This document shows positions 32,760 to 42,597 of a stretch of DNA of 64,000 nt, piece by piece. The position numbers were made by a program, and so were the translations under genes. Source of the stretch: Astrothelium macrocarpum (taxonomy: Eukaryota; Ascomycota; Dothideomycetes; Trypetheliales; Trypetheliaceae); contig JAGEMR010000017.1 in NCBI GenBank assembly GCA_021030915.1, positions 62,001 through 126,000 of the forward strand. The letters are read 5' to 3'. Within the stretch, counting starts at the first letter, position 1; the number at the start of each line of letters is the position of its first letter. The notes beneath the pieces were generated by a model that did no database searches, was not told the DNA's origin, and worked only from the letters and a program-made list of their open reading frames with translations.

Positions 32760-33350
32760 ATGTCTCAGGCACACCCCAAAGCCTCACACAACCTCTCATC
32801 CTCCTCCATCTACTCCTCTTCCACCACCTCTGGGAGAGCCGCCCGCCTCTCCCCCCGGCCTCCCTCATCCATCTACTCCACCACCACCTCCGGGAGGCCG
32901 GTCACACCTCCCATCAACCCTCCTCAATTGTGAGTCATGATGTATCCAGGTGCCCCCCAATGCCCAATTCTAATTTGATATAGCTCACAAGCGGAATACC
33001 TCTCCATAATTCCGCAACACCCCTCTTACAAGAAGAGGGTAACCTGGGGGCCCCTCCCACCCCCAATACATCCACCTGCCTCCGACCCAGTAAGTTTTTT
33101 TTTTCTTAATAAAAAAGAACCCGATTTCATTGGGGGTAGCCTCAATTCTTCATGTCATGGTTCTAACATTTTGCAGCAGGCAGAAGAGAAACCAATTCGC
33201 CGATGGAGGCGAATCAGCAGCAAGGCGAGGCAAATCGCCTCAAAAAGTAAGTTTTGATTCTTTTCTTTTACAAAACTCACATATCTTTTCTCTTGGTGAC
33301 CCTCAGTCATGCTGGCACTTCATGGCAATGCTTGTGTTTCGGTTGGCTAA
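32760..33350 (+). CDS. Small Ser/Pro-rich protein with a basic C-terminal helix (tentative model)
   Basis: Tentative four exons: 32760-32929, 32984-33089, 33180-33246 and 33307-33350, about 128 residues. The first three introns begin GTGAGT, GTAAGT and GTAAGT. The N-terminus is Ser-rich (SSSSIYSSSTTSGRAARLSP, with PSSIYSTTTSGRP repeated). It then has a segment EYLSIIPQHPSYKKRVTWGP and a basic helix EEKPIRRWRRISSKARQIASK. There is no signal peptide. The last exon is the weakest part: in another frame the DNA stays open to 33420. No known domain; function unknown. Confidence 0.48.
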
Positions 33351-33505
33351 TTTTTCATTACAGTTTTTTGCTGCTAAACCCGCTGAGGGCCCCCTGAGGA
33401 AGGAAGCGCTGGATTTTTGAGACATCACTCGTTGGAAAGCGCACTCCTCAAAAAATAGACTTTGTACATACTTTCGTTCAACAGTCTATAACTCTCATTA
33501 CAATG

Positions 33506-36500
33506 CTACCAAAGCATTGAGAGATACCAAACAAATACCAATGCAGAAAGCCCCAGTGATTTAAACATTGCCGATGGAAAACCCCGAAAATGCGAACCCA
33601 TACTGACCGCAGATGTGCTGGAAAGAGTAGAGGGGGACCCTCCAAAGGTGGTGATCGAACTGATTCCTGTAGTGGAAGCTGGAACTGAGGCAAGAACAGT
33701 TTTGGTGATAAAAGGTATCGTGGATGTTTCCCCACCGCTGATTGCAACAATGCCAGACGCATCTGCACTCAGTGTCTCTCCATCTAACGTGATCGGTGCG
33801 CCGCCCACAGCAAGAGTTTGAGAACCAATGACGATGATGGAAGATCCAGGAGAGTCTCCAGGATGCTCTATTGCAGTCACAACCTGCGTCCCTATTGTAA
33901 TTAAGACCTCTGTGGCTTTGGTGGGGATATCAGAGGGTGCTAATGCGGCGTAAGATTTAGTGCTGGTTCTCTCCCCACTGATAATGACCAGACCAGAAGG
34001 TCCGGCACTAATAGTTTCTCCATTGGTGATGATAGGATTCCCTCCGACCATGAGAGTCTGGGAGCCAATATTAACAACTGAGGGCTGCCCCAGAGAATTG
34101 GTTTCTTCAACGATACCCATAACCGAAAAACCAGGATCGTTTGTAGAATCGATCTGTTGCTGGTTCACGTGGGTGTTCACGGTACTGAAAGATACTTCGG
34201 TCGTGTGCCCATGTTGGCCTATCTCAATCCCATTGCTGCCATCGCTGATAGTCGCTCCATCAAGGGTCAAAGGAGATCCGCCAACACGTAGCGTATTGGA
34301 CCCAATGATAACCACTTCCGCTCCATCGGAACTAGTGGTCTTTGACGCAGTCAAAATAGACGAACCTACCGTTACGACGGCCTGAGTGTTCTCTACATCT
34401 CCTATGGCAGGGTCATTTTGTATCGCTGTAGTCGGCATTAGTGGTACAAAGCTGTCTCCTGCAACAAGGCCATCTGAGCCTGCGCTCACAACAGTTCCGT
34501 CTATCATCCGGGCCGTCCCTCCTTTTTCAAGCGTTATTGTGTTGGCGATGATGATGGAGCCCTCATTCTGTCCTTGTCCATCAATTGCAGTAACTGTCCG
34601 CGATGCGATTGTAAGAACAGCAGCATTGGCAACGGAAGCATCTGGGTCCAGGAGACTAGGGCCATACCCAGGGCTATCAAAAGAAGTGACGAGACCAGCC
34701 GAAGACAAATCCGACGATGGTGCTGAGCCTACCGCTGGTGTTGGATCGCCTTCACGGGTTCTCTCAGAGTCGATTGCAAGTGTCAAATAAGATATTATTA
34801 TGGCCGCAGGCGCAGCTGTTGTCGGTAAGATCTCCAGAGTTTCTGAATTATCGGAATGGTCCGTCGTCCGTGCAAGAGGTGGTATACCTGATTCCAGAGG
34901 CGTAGACGGACTTCCATATTCCCCTGCATCCCCATTCCCCCCTTGATTGCCACCCGCAGTCGAATCACCATCCTCACCTGGATCACCTTTCAGCCCTGAA
35001 TTATCATTCGAGTCTGAGCCTGAAGCTGAGCCTGAGTCACCAGTCTCCCCCGGATCCCCATTCCCTGGGATATTGCTACCTGTTCCGGAGTCTCCTCCCT
35101 TCTCTGGAGCGCTGCCTCCCCCTAGCATAGGATCATTGGAGTTTTCGGGTGCGCTGGTTGGAATGACTTGTTGACTAGAAGGCGTTTGTGTTGGGTGTAC
35201 TGGCGATGGACTCTCTGCAGGAATAGCTGGTACAGTTGGGGCGGGATTTTGTGCAGATGTCGCCGATGCTGGACTTGGTGCTGGAACTGCAGCTTCATTT
35301 GCACTAGTGAGTAGATACGGCGGGTCAAAAACTCCTAGTGACTGGATCTGACAGCTAGCCCAGTCTGGGTCGAGATTCTTGAAATACGGAGGATACGACT
35401 GAGGACGGTAAGCTCTATGCTCCTACCAATAGAAATAGATGCTTACTATCCAAGGCGCATAGTCCGCTTCTGTGATCGTTGAGCAGTCCAGTGCTGTAGG
35501 GAATATGCAATTCAGCTGAGAGGACCACGCTTGAGCCGGAACAGGATTCGGAGGAAGATCAGCAAAATTAAATGGAAAAAGCGTGCTCTGTGTGCCCACG
35601 GTCTCTTCCTCCCAAGGAGGCAGCCGATAACTAGACACCAAAGACGATGGGAGAGCGACGAACCCTGGCGGATACGTCTTGCCGCACTGAAGGCCTCCAG
35701 CGCCGATTGCGGAAGCTCCAGGATAGGAAATGTAGGCAGTTCCTGACGTGAACGTCGTTCCTAGAGCTGCGATTTCGGTAGGAGCGTTTGGTGGCGGGGG
35801 CACTGTCGAATCTGGAAGCTTATTAGAGGTTGCAATAGCACTTCAAGACTTGGCCATACAATTGCCGCAAATATCGCCTGTCATGGTGACTGGAAAGTAG
35901 ATTAATCGTACATCATCAACCGAAATGGTACAATCATTCTTGCAAGGATCACCATATCCTGTAAAAGTGGTAGTACAGGGCGGTTCATTATAAAATGTAG
36001 GAGTAATAGGTGGAGCACAAGGATACGAGAAATTGGTATACTGGCTATACAGGGTATTGCAGGCCACCGGAGGAATGGTACAGTTTGGAGCCGAAGGGTT
36101 TCCGAAAAAGGTTGAGCAACTTGTAATAGGAATAGAAATTGTCAGCGTCCCAAACGAGGTGGATCGTGGAATGCCCGAAATCGGTTCCCAGTAGCTTTCT
36201 ATAACACTCTCGGAGATTGTCACAACCGACCATGAAGTAGACGTTACGGACACATTGGCACGAGGCTGACCATCGCATAGAGTGTATGTCTCATCTACGA
36301 TTTCAGGATACACTGAGGTTGTAACGGAGTACGAAAGTGCTGTGCAAGTAACCGACGATTGGAGCAATGAATAAACATTCCAATCTGACCAGCAAGCTTG
36401 TGCAGAGTTCTGTGAGCAAGTGCCGTTCTTTGAAACCTCGGCAGGGTACACTGTAGCACTGGAAATGTTTGGTGAATTGGTAATGTTGAATTCAATCGGC

Positions 36501-36980
36501 TGATTTTGCTTTGAAGTGTTCAAAGACGCATATGAAGTCAAACTCGGGAATGTGGACGTTGTAATGGACGATTGAGTAGGCAGCCGATGTGTAGCCTCGG
36601 AAAAGGCCATGGACATTGTCGACGAAGAGCGCGGATTGGAGACGTTTGTTATGGAGCTTTTCCCACTTTGGACTATTGTCGAATCCGAATAGGAGGTCCA
36701 TTGTTGGATACCTTGCGCAATATAATTCCCTATTTGGTGCGTGGCCGTGCCCGAAAGGCTGGAAGATTTACGACTATGGTCTACGGGACTCTGTAATGAT
36801 TGTGAAACCAGGATAGAAGGAAGTGAACTTGAATCGTTGCCTATACTATTGTTTGACAAGATTGTGCTCCCTGTACAGCAAAGGTCAGTTTTAAATTTGC
36901 CACAGCTGAGAGCAATGCTTACGATCTATCACGGCAACAACCGACGGAATGAGAAAGAAATAGGTCCATCTGATCTCCAT
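33506..36980 (-). CDS. GPI-anchored, collagen-like cell-wall/adhesin protein
   Basis: Four exons: 36980-36923, 36870-35860, 35811-35447 and 35398-33506, about 1,108 residues. The N-terminus MEIRWTYFFLIPSVVAVID is a signal peptide. A Ser/Thr/Asn-rich region and a Cys-bearing part follow (CTALSYSVTTSVYPE, CTTTFTGYGDPCKNDC), then PYFKNLDPDWASCQI and VFDPPYLLT, a motif set I associate with large secreted ascomycete proteins. Next comes a Pro/Ser/Thr linker and collagen-like Gly-X-Y stretch (GDPGETGDSGSASG). At least four degenerate beta-type repeats carry IGSQTLAVGGAPITLDG followed by S(A/D)G(A/P)SG. The C-terminus, after a Ser/Thr-rich stretch, is hydrophobic (LSALVFVWYLSMLW), as expected for GPI attachment. 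Likely role: surface wall protein or adhesin. Confidence 0.8.
33640..34620 (-). repeat. Degenerate internal repeats in the GPI protein gene
   Basis: Encodes at least four units of about 65-95 residues sharing (I/V)GSxTLxVGGxPxTxDGxTxSxGxSGI. Each unit alternates short Val/Ile-rich beta strands with Gly/Asp turns, suggesting a solenoid. DNA identity between units is low, so the repeats are old. Confidence 0.75.
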
Positions 36981-38229
36981 CGATGTCCTACTCCACTAAG
37001 CAAACGCAACGAAACGAAATAGAAAAAGCAAACATAGAAACAAAAAATAATAGGTCTCAGGATAGAATTACATGGCTGAAGTATGGCAGAGCTGAGAGGT
37101 ATGTAGGAAATTTGTACGATACCACCAATCAAAAAGCCCACATGCTGTGCTGTGCCGCTTTTGAAGCAGAGGAAAGTGGTACTTGGCGGACTGAGTGTTC
37201 CGCCGTGATTATCGCAAATATCGAACTAAGATATCAAAGTAGATCAACGATAAGACTCGTCTATCAACTTTGACCGCTGCCTAGGGCGGAGATGTTGACA
37301 GGGAACGTTAGTGTGCTGCATCTAAGATCTCCAACCGCTGTTTTACATCCAGTATAATTACTTGGATTGCCGGAGCTTACAGGTTCCAGATCTCAGAGGA
37401 AGCTTGTCATTGGGTCTGCAAATGCGAGCAACCTAGCATGGTTTTCGGAGTGGGTGTGGGGATTCCAAGTAGGATGTCGAAAAAATTTTCATAGACATGT
37501 AGCTGCACTCCTTCCGATGTGCCACAGCCATGATCACAGTCATTTTACTGCTTTGCCAAAGCACCGCAAAAGACATATGAGAGTTTAGTGAGAAATATGC
37601 AGCAAGCTATCTGCAATTAGTCAAGTCCTGAAAGACTGACTAGCTTAGCTGCAAGAAATACCTCACAAGGCTAAAGAGGCTGGCTGGCAAAGAGACTCGA
37701 GCTCGTGGGAAAAGAACAGGGGATAATGAAGCCGGCGACAAGCCTAAACACTTGAGCAGGGGTGTATGAGTTGCAGGAAGTTTCCGACGCGTAGTCAATG
37801 ACGCAGGATGCACGATCAAGCCTTAGGACTGGAAATTAGCAGTCTCAGCTGCTGGTTTGCGCCTGGCTTTTGTAAAATCCATCGAGGTGCAAGTCAAGAT
37901 TCGCCACGCGCCCTGTTCGTTGGGTCAAACCGGCGCGCCGGGACAGATCGTGCATTCAGCTCACTTCAAAATCCCCGAAGCTGTGCTTACTCAACTCCAG
38001 ACGCAGTGGAAAGTCCGCCCGGCAAATGAGAGATTTTGCTCTCTGAATTAGTCTGACTAGCCTCTAACGCCTATATGATCAACGCCTGTACAGTCTAGGT
38101 AAACCTGTTCCCTTGATCTTTCGTGCTGACATGCCCTGCACATCTGCGATCTGCTCGTCCTCCATGTTATGCACATCTCTGGCACGCTCCAATGCTCATC
38201 AGCACATTTAGACATTGGCTTGCTGGAAT
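36981..38229. other. Intergenic region
   Basis: 1.25 kb holding the promoter of the GPI protein gene and the 3' side of the MYND gene, both on the minus strand. Only short frames; nothing recognised. Confidence 0.45.
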
Positions 38230-39261
38230 CTAGGGGTTCCCATATTTTTCGCGAATCGCACGCCCTCCAACCTTCCACATCTTTCGTACCACGGCAAACG
38301 CGCCCGGTGTTTCGTTCCAGGAGTCATAACAATTCTTCACAACGTCCGCTCCATAGTCGTCATCAGATTCGAACCCGTGCACCTCGGGTTCGAGAAACGC
38401 AGGCCAGAACGCGAAGCAGGTGCACCCAATCTGGTTGTATAGTGCATGTATTTGTAGCCTCAATTGCCTGATCTGATCTCTGAGATCGTGGTTGCCCATA
38501 ATGTTCTTGTTTTGGGCAACGATGCTGCCCACCAATCTGGACCGGACATTATCAACCAATTCTTGTGGCAGCTTCTTGCCAATCCAGACAGACCCTTGCA
38601 AAGCCTCGAGGTCCAGCAGGAGCTTGATTTTCACAAGCAAGATGGAAACATTGTGAGTCATGCTTGATACACGGCGCTTGGTGAAGATTTCAACTGGCTC
38701 GAAAAGATCCGCGCCCTTTATGTCGAGGTATGGAAGATCCAAATTCCCCAAGTCGTAGAATTCATCTGATCCAACAGTTCCCCACCATTTGGCAAAGTCG
38801 TAGCTTTCCTGATCTTTCCCCAGTCGCAGAAGGAGAGTGGGAACCAAATGGCGGGCACCCACTCCATCATTACGGCTGAGCCGAAGCATATCCATCAAAT
38901 GGCTCAGAGCTGTGTGTACGGCATTGTAGGTGTTGATTTTCAGAATGCTCTTCACCAGCCGCAATCTTGCCCGCATGTAGTCGCGCGTACTGGGAAAACT
39001 CCAAAAGTAGCCAACACCCAATCCGTCTGCAAAATCAACAGGATGGGTGGATGTACCAAGGAGAGGTGATCGCAGCGCAGCTCTCTCATGATGGTAGTCC
39101 CTCAGTCCTTTCTTTACTTCCTTGCATGCACGTTGGTGCTCTTTTCTGTCCGCTATCCGGTGTTCTCGGCTGCAGTATGAGGTGACATGGCAGGCAAAGC
39201 ATTGGTGAAGGTTCTTTGTTGTACCACACAAGTGGCAACGCTGGACTAGAGGGGAATTCAT
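38230..39261 (-). CDS. MYND-type zinc finger protein
   Basis: Single exon, 343 residues. The N-terminus carries a MYND finger (about residues 9-45) with CHLCGTTKNLHQCFACHVTS, then YCSREHRIADRKEHQRAC, giving the Cys/His ligand pattern of this protein-interaction module. The remainder is helical (RARLRLVKSILKINTYNAVHTAL, LRLGKDQESYDFAKWW), resembling a common group of fungal MYND proteins of unknown function that carry no SET domain. No targeting signal. The partner is unknown. Confidence 0.88.
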   Translation of the reverse strand: MNSPLVQRCHLCGTTKNLHQCFACHVTSYCSREHRIADRKEHQRACKEVKKGLRDYHHERAALRSPLLGTSTHPVDFADGLGVGYFWSFPSTRDYMRARLRLVKSILKINTYNAVHTALSHLMDMLRLSRNDGVGARHLVPTLLLRLGKDQESYDFAKWWGTVGSDEFYDLGNLDLPYLDIKGADLFEPVEIFTKRRVSSMTHNVSILLVKIKLLLDLEALQGSVWIGKKLPQELVDNVRSRLVGSIVAQNKNIMGNHDLRDQIRQLRLQIHALYNQIGCTCFAFWPAFLEPEVHGFESDDDYGADVVKNCYDSWNETPGAFAVVRKMWKVGGRAIREKYGNP

Positions 39262-39387
39262 TCTTATTGGAGTTGTGTAGATGCGCTGAAAGCAAGGAAG
39301 GCAGGGTTCTGACTTCTCCTTGCACTAGTCAGGGGCAATGGATAAGAGAATCGCGTGGAAAGAGCGCGTCTTTTTCCGAGCACATGG

Positions 39388-39629
39388 ACCATCCCACGGC
39401 ATGAGAAATGTCACCCACGACCGCGAAAGACATAATTCGCCACAGGCCTCATCGAGAGGACCTCACACCATTCTTAATGATTGTAAATTATAAAAATTCT
39501 GTCAATAATTCATCGAGAAATAAATTGTAAAACATTTTTGTCTATTTTTATTGAGAGTTTCTCGATGAGGCCTGTGACGAATTATATCTTTTGCGATCGT
39601 GAGTGACATTTCTTATGCCATGGGCTGGT
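39388..39629. mobile_element. Palindromic MITE with 68-bp inverted arms
   Basis: Left arm 39389-39456 and right arm 39561-39628 are inverted copies differing at 8 of 68 positions. The outer ends read CCATCCCACGGCATGAGAAA and, inverted, CCAGCCCATGGCATAAGAAA. The inner ends share CACAGGCCTCATCGAG. A shorter nested inverted pair CATCGAGAAA/TTTCTCGATG lies at about 39511-39566. The 104-bp centre is AT-rich and non-coding. Size, structure and a second partial copy at 28 kb fit a non-autonomous DNA transposon; no clear target-site duplication was seen. Confidence 0.8.
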
Positions 39630-39845
39630 GTCACCAGAGTTGTCCTCTCGTATACAATAGTCTGTTGTACTTTTCATACTTCTTTTTGAGGTTTGAAAGT
39701 TGTACAACTCGACTTCTTTTCACCGCTCATTTTTACGCCGCCAATTTCGAGGAAATTCTCTGATATGCAAATATAAATGTTGGTATTTGATTACATTATT
39801 ATTGAGAATAGTCCATACAAAACGCGCTTTTAACTAGAATCTGGC

Positions 39846-42254
39846 TCAGGTTCCGGGCTGGATTTCTTGTGTAGCAAGAGGCCACTTTGTCAGGATGGCT
39901 GCGTCTCCTGTGAATGTAACTTGGGAGACCACACTTTCATCATTGTTCAGGGCCAATTTGTACGTGCCTGGGTAGAGCACAGAGTTACCGTTTTCGTCCG
40001 TCCTAGCCATCGCGCCAACCGGCACCGAAATCGTCAGGACTGAAGACTGGCCTGGCGAAACGCTACCAATCCGATCAAAGCCAACAAGCCATTTGTTGGG
40101 ATACGGTGCTGGACCTGCATTCTGGGTGCTGGTGAATAGCATGGCAGAGTAGTCTGAAGCAATGCTACCGGTGTTGTCGACTTTGACAGAGAAGTTAACC
40201 AGTGGCACCTGTTCGAGATACTCGTAATCGGGATGGGCTTGGGAAACGATCGTTGCAATATCAAAGGACGAACCATTGGTAAAGCTCGAGTTGCCTGCTG
40301 CGGAAGTGCTGAAGTTTGTGTAGAAAAGGCCGTCTCCAAAGGCGTAAACAGGTGTGCCGCGGTACCAGATATAAGTCTGTCCAGGGTTTCCGTCGCTCGC
40401 ATTTGGCCGAAGGCCGAGATCGGTCTGAGGGAATTGCAGAGCGTATTCAGCAGGATATTGTGTGCTTACAAGGCGTCCGGCCGGTGCTCGCTTGCCAGTG
40501 AGAATATCAATAATGGCTTGGCCACCAGATTGTCCCGGATATCCGCCCCAGACAAGAGAGTTGACATTAGGATTTGACTTGAGTGAAGAACTATCGACCT
40601 GACCACCACCCATCTGGAGCACAACCAGAGGCTTGCCAACTTTGCTCAGTTGGCTGATGAGCTCCAATTGATTTCCCGGCCAGGTCACATTCTCACGATC
40701 CTGACCTTCGGCTTCGATGGTATTGTCAATCCCTCCGGCGTAGACAATTGCATCAGATTTCTTCGCAGCAGACAAAGCAGCACTGAAATTTGCTGTAGAA
40801 TTCGTGCTGATCTCTGTCCCCACGGCATAATTGATGGTCAGACCAGAAGCTTCCGCTGCAGCAAGTGGACTGATGAGATAAGGTGGGGTCCCATAGTAAT
40901 TTCCTTGTAACTGAGTTGTTGCGTTTGCCCATGGCCCAATCAATGCAACACTCTTGACAGATTTCGGCAGCGGTAGGGTACCGTCGTTCTTGAGCAGAGT
41001 AATCCCTTCTACAGCTGCTTCGTATGAAATGTTCAAAGCATCAGTGCTAACCACATCGTCCCAAGTCAATTGTCGGTACATGCTATTGTTGCCGTCAAAG
41101 TTTCCAAGTCGAACAAGCTGAGTGTATAGGCGGGTGACACCTAACTCAATGTCATCGCGAGAAACCAAGCCCTCAAGAATCGACTCATTGAGGTAGTACT
41201 GGTAAGATGTACCGCAGTCAATATCGGCGCCTGCTCGGAGAGTGTCGGCGGCAGCAGCGGACACATTTGGGGCGTACATATGAGGGTTGAAGACGTTGTA
41301 TGAAGCGTCACAATCGGTGGATACATAGCCCGAGTCGGAATCAAATCCCCAAGTATTGCGTAGTAAAGTCTGCAAGAAGAAGGAATTGGCACAGCTTGGC
41401 ACACCATTGACGGCATTGTAGGAGCACATAAGACTCTGTGCCTTGGCATATGCAATAGATGCCAAAAACTGAGGTGTGTAGTAGCCAGCAAGGTCTTGTT
41501 GTGAGATGGTGAGGTCATTGCCCAATCGAGAATTGTTGTTCCAATTCTCGAGGTCATAACCTGCAAAATGTTTGGGTGTCGCAACAATCTTGAGTTGATC
41601 CGGGTTGACACCTCCTTGAAGTCCAGTAATGTATTCGTATGCGTACGCAGAGCTGAGGAAGAAGGCATCTTCGCCAGGAGTCTCCTGTCCGCGACCCCAG
41701 ATCGGGCTTCGGAATCCATTGATGTTCGGTGCATAACTGTCTAGCCCATATCGTCCATCGTTGTTGAATGCACGAGCCTGAGTTGAGATGATCGAGGCAA
41801 TCTGGTTGATCAACGAGCGGTTCATTGATGCCATGGACAGAATGGGCATGGGAAATGAGGTTGCCCACTCATAGGGACCAGAATCAGTGAAATCGGCACG
41901 ATCCAATCCATGCAGAGCTTCGTTCCACACTTGATATGGAGGCAAATTGAGTCGAGGAACTCCAGGAGCGGTATTGCCAGTATTGTTGATCAGCTCTTCG
42001 AGAGTAAAGGCAGAGATGAGAGCAGAAGCTCGAGCTTTGTAGTCGGCTGATGCATCACAAACGAGATTGGTGCTCAACGGTCCGCTCTCACAGTCCGGAA
42101 TTGAGAGCCGAATCGTGTCTAAGGTCTGCGGTGTTAGATTAGGTTGTGCCTCCGATGAGTAGTTGACATAGGTCGTATTTGCTTGCGCCCAGATGGTTGG
42201 CGCGAAAGCCGTAACGGAGAGAAGAAGTGACCGATGCATAGCTCTGATATTCAC
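39846..42254 (-). CDS. xlnD: Secreted GH3 beta-xylosidase (XlnD/Bxl1 type)
   Basis: Single exon, 802 residues, the usual length for exo-1,4-beta-xylosidases. It has a signal peptide (HRSLLLSVTAFAPTIWAQ) and many N-glycosylation sites. GH3 hallmarks are LPPYQVWNEALHGLDR, NINGFRSPIWGRGQETPGEDAFF, ATPKHFAGYDLENW, MCSYNAVNGVPSCAN and VSTDCDA, where Asp314 is the expected nucleophile. The second alpha/beta domain (LLKNDGTLPLPKSVKSVALIGP, GGIDNTIEAEGQDRENVTWPGNQ) and a C-terminal fibronectin-III-like domain follow. The enzyme releases xylose from xylo-oligosaccharides. XlnR- and CreA-type sites lie upstream (see separate entries). An alternative start is Met6 (MHRSLLLS). Confidence 0.95.
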   Translation of the reverse strand: MNIRAMHRSLLLSVTAFAPTIWAQANTTYVNYSSEAQPNLTPQTLDTIRLSIPDCESGPLSTNLVCDASADYKARASALISAFTLEELINNTGNTAPGVPRLNLPPYQVWNEALHGLDRADFTDSGPYEWATSFPMPILSMASMNRSLINQIASIISTQARAFNNDGRYGLDSYAPNINGFRSPIWGRGQETPGEDAFFLSSAYAYEYITGLQGGVNPDQLKIVATPKHFAGYDLENWNNNSRLGNDLTISQQDLAGYYTPQFLASIAYAKAQSLMCSYNAVNGVPSCANSFFLQTLLRNTWGFDSDSGYVSTDCDASYNVFNPHMYAPNVSAAAADTLRAGADIDCGTSYQYYLNESILEGLVSRDDIELGVTRLYTQLVRLGNFDGNNSMYRQLTWDDVVSTDALNISYEAAVEGITLLKNDGTLPLPKSVKSVALIGPWANATTQLQGNYYGTPPYLISPLAAAEASGLTINYAVGTEISTNSTANFSAALSAAKKSDAIVYAGGIDNTIEAEGQDRENVTWPGNQLELISQLSKVGKPLVVLQMGGGQVDSSSLKSNPNVNSLVWGGYPGQSGGQAIIDILTGKRAPAGRLVSTQYPAEYALQFPQTDLGLRPNASDGNPGQTYIWYRGTPVYAFGDGLFYTNFSTSAAGNSSFTNGSSFDIATIVSQAHPDYEYLEQVPLVNFSVKVDNTGSIASDYSAMLFTSTQNAGPAPYPNKWLVGFDRIGSVSPGQSSVLTISVPVGAMARTDENGNSVLYPGTYKLALNNDESVVSQVTFTGDAAILTKWPLATQEIQPGT

Positions 42255-42305
42255 CTATACCGTGAAGCCTACCTCGCCGAATCGGAGTCAAGGGGATTGC
42301 GTGGA

Positions 42306-42313
42306 GAATATAT
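42306..42313 (-). promoter_or_regulatory. TATA box of the beta-xylosidase gene
   Basis: TATATA-type sequence about 55 bp upstream of the ATG at 42254, at a distance usual for a strong, regulated fungal gene. Its use is inferred from sequence only. Confidence 0.5.
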
Positions 42314-42438
42314 AGTCCTGATTCTTGATCTTCATGGGCGACGCGCGACGTCAAATTTTGAGCCATCGTTTGCTGCAGGCCCACCAGGAACACGATCTCA
42401 GACTTTTCCCGGTCCGTTCGCGAACTTGCCTGGTCAAC

Positions 42439-42445
42439 GGCTAAA
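42439..42445 (+). promoter_or_regulatory. XlnR/Xyr1 consensus site GGCTAAA
   Basis: The full GGCTAAA consensus of the xylanase activator XlnR lies about 185 bp upstream of the beta-xylosidase start. A second GGCTAG-type match occurs at about 43168-43173. XlnR controls xylanolytic genes including xlnD in related fungi, so placement fits function. Confidence 0.55.
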
Positions 42446-42562
42446 GGCCAGGATGGAAATCAGCAGCTAGGGACTGCAGTAAACGGCTTTATCCGGTGGG
42501 CATTTTTGAGGATAAACCATACTGTCGGCGCGCCGCTGAAGCTTTCCGCGACTGGAGCTTGT

Positions 42563-42597
42563 GCGGGGAAGTGTTGGATGAGAGATGAGCAGCGGGG
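42563..42597 (+). promoter_or_regulatory. Paired CreA-type sites (GCGGGG twice)
   Basis: GCGGGG at 42563-42568 and again at 42592-42597 match the SYGGRG consensus of the carbon-catabolite repressor CreA; paired sites are the form usually found functional. They lie about 310-340 bp upstream of the beta-xylosidase start. Confidence 0.5.

Noticed and set aside
33130..33420. 96-codon frame running through introns of the small Ser/Pro gene
   Set aside because: Reads a different frame from exons 1-2 and crosses clear splice sites; the basic helix in the spliced frame is more convincing. Kept as an uncertainty about the gene's 3' end.
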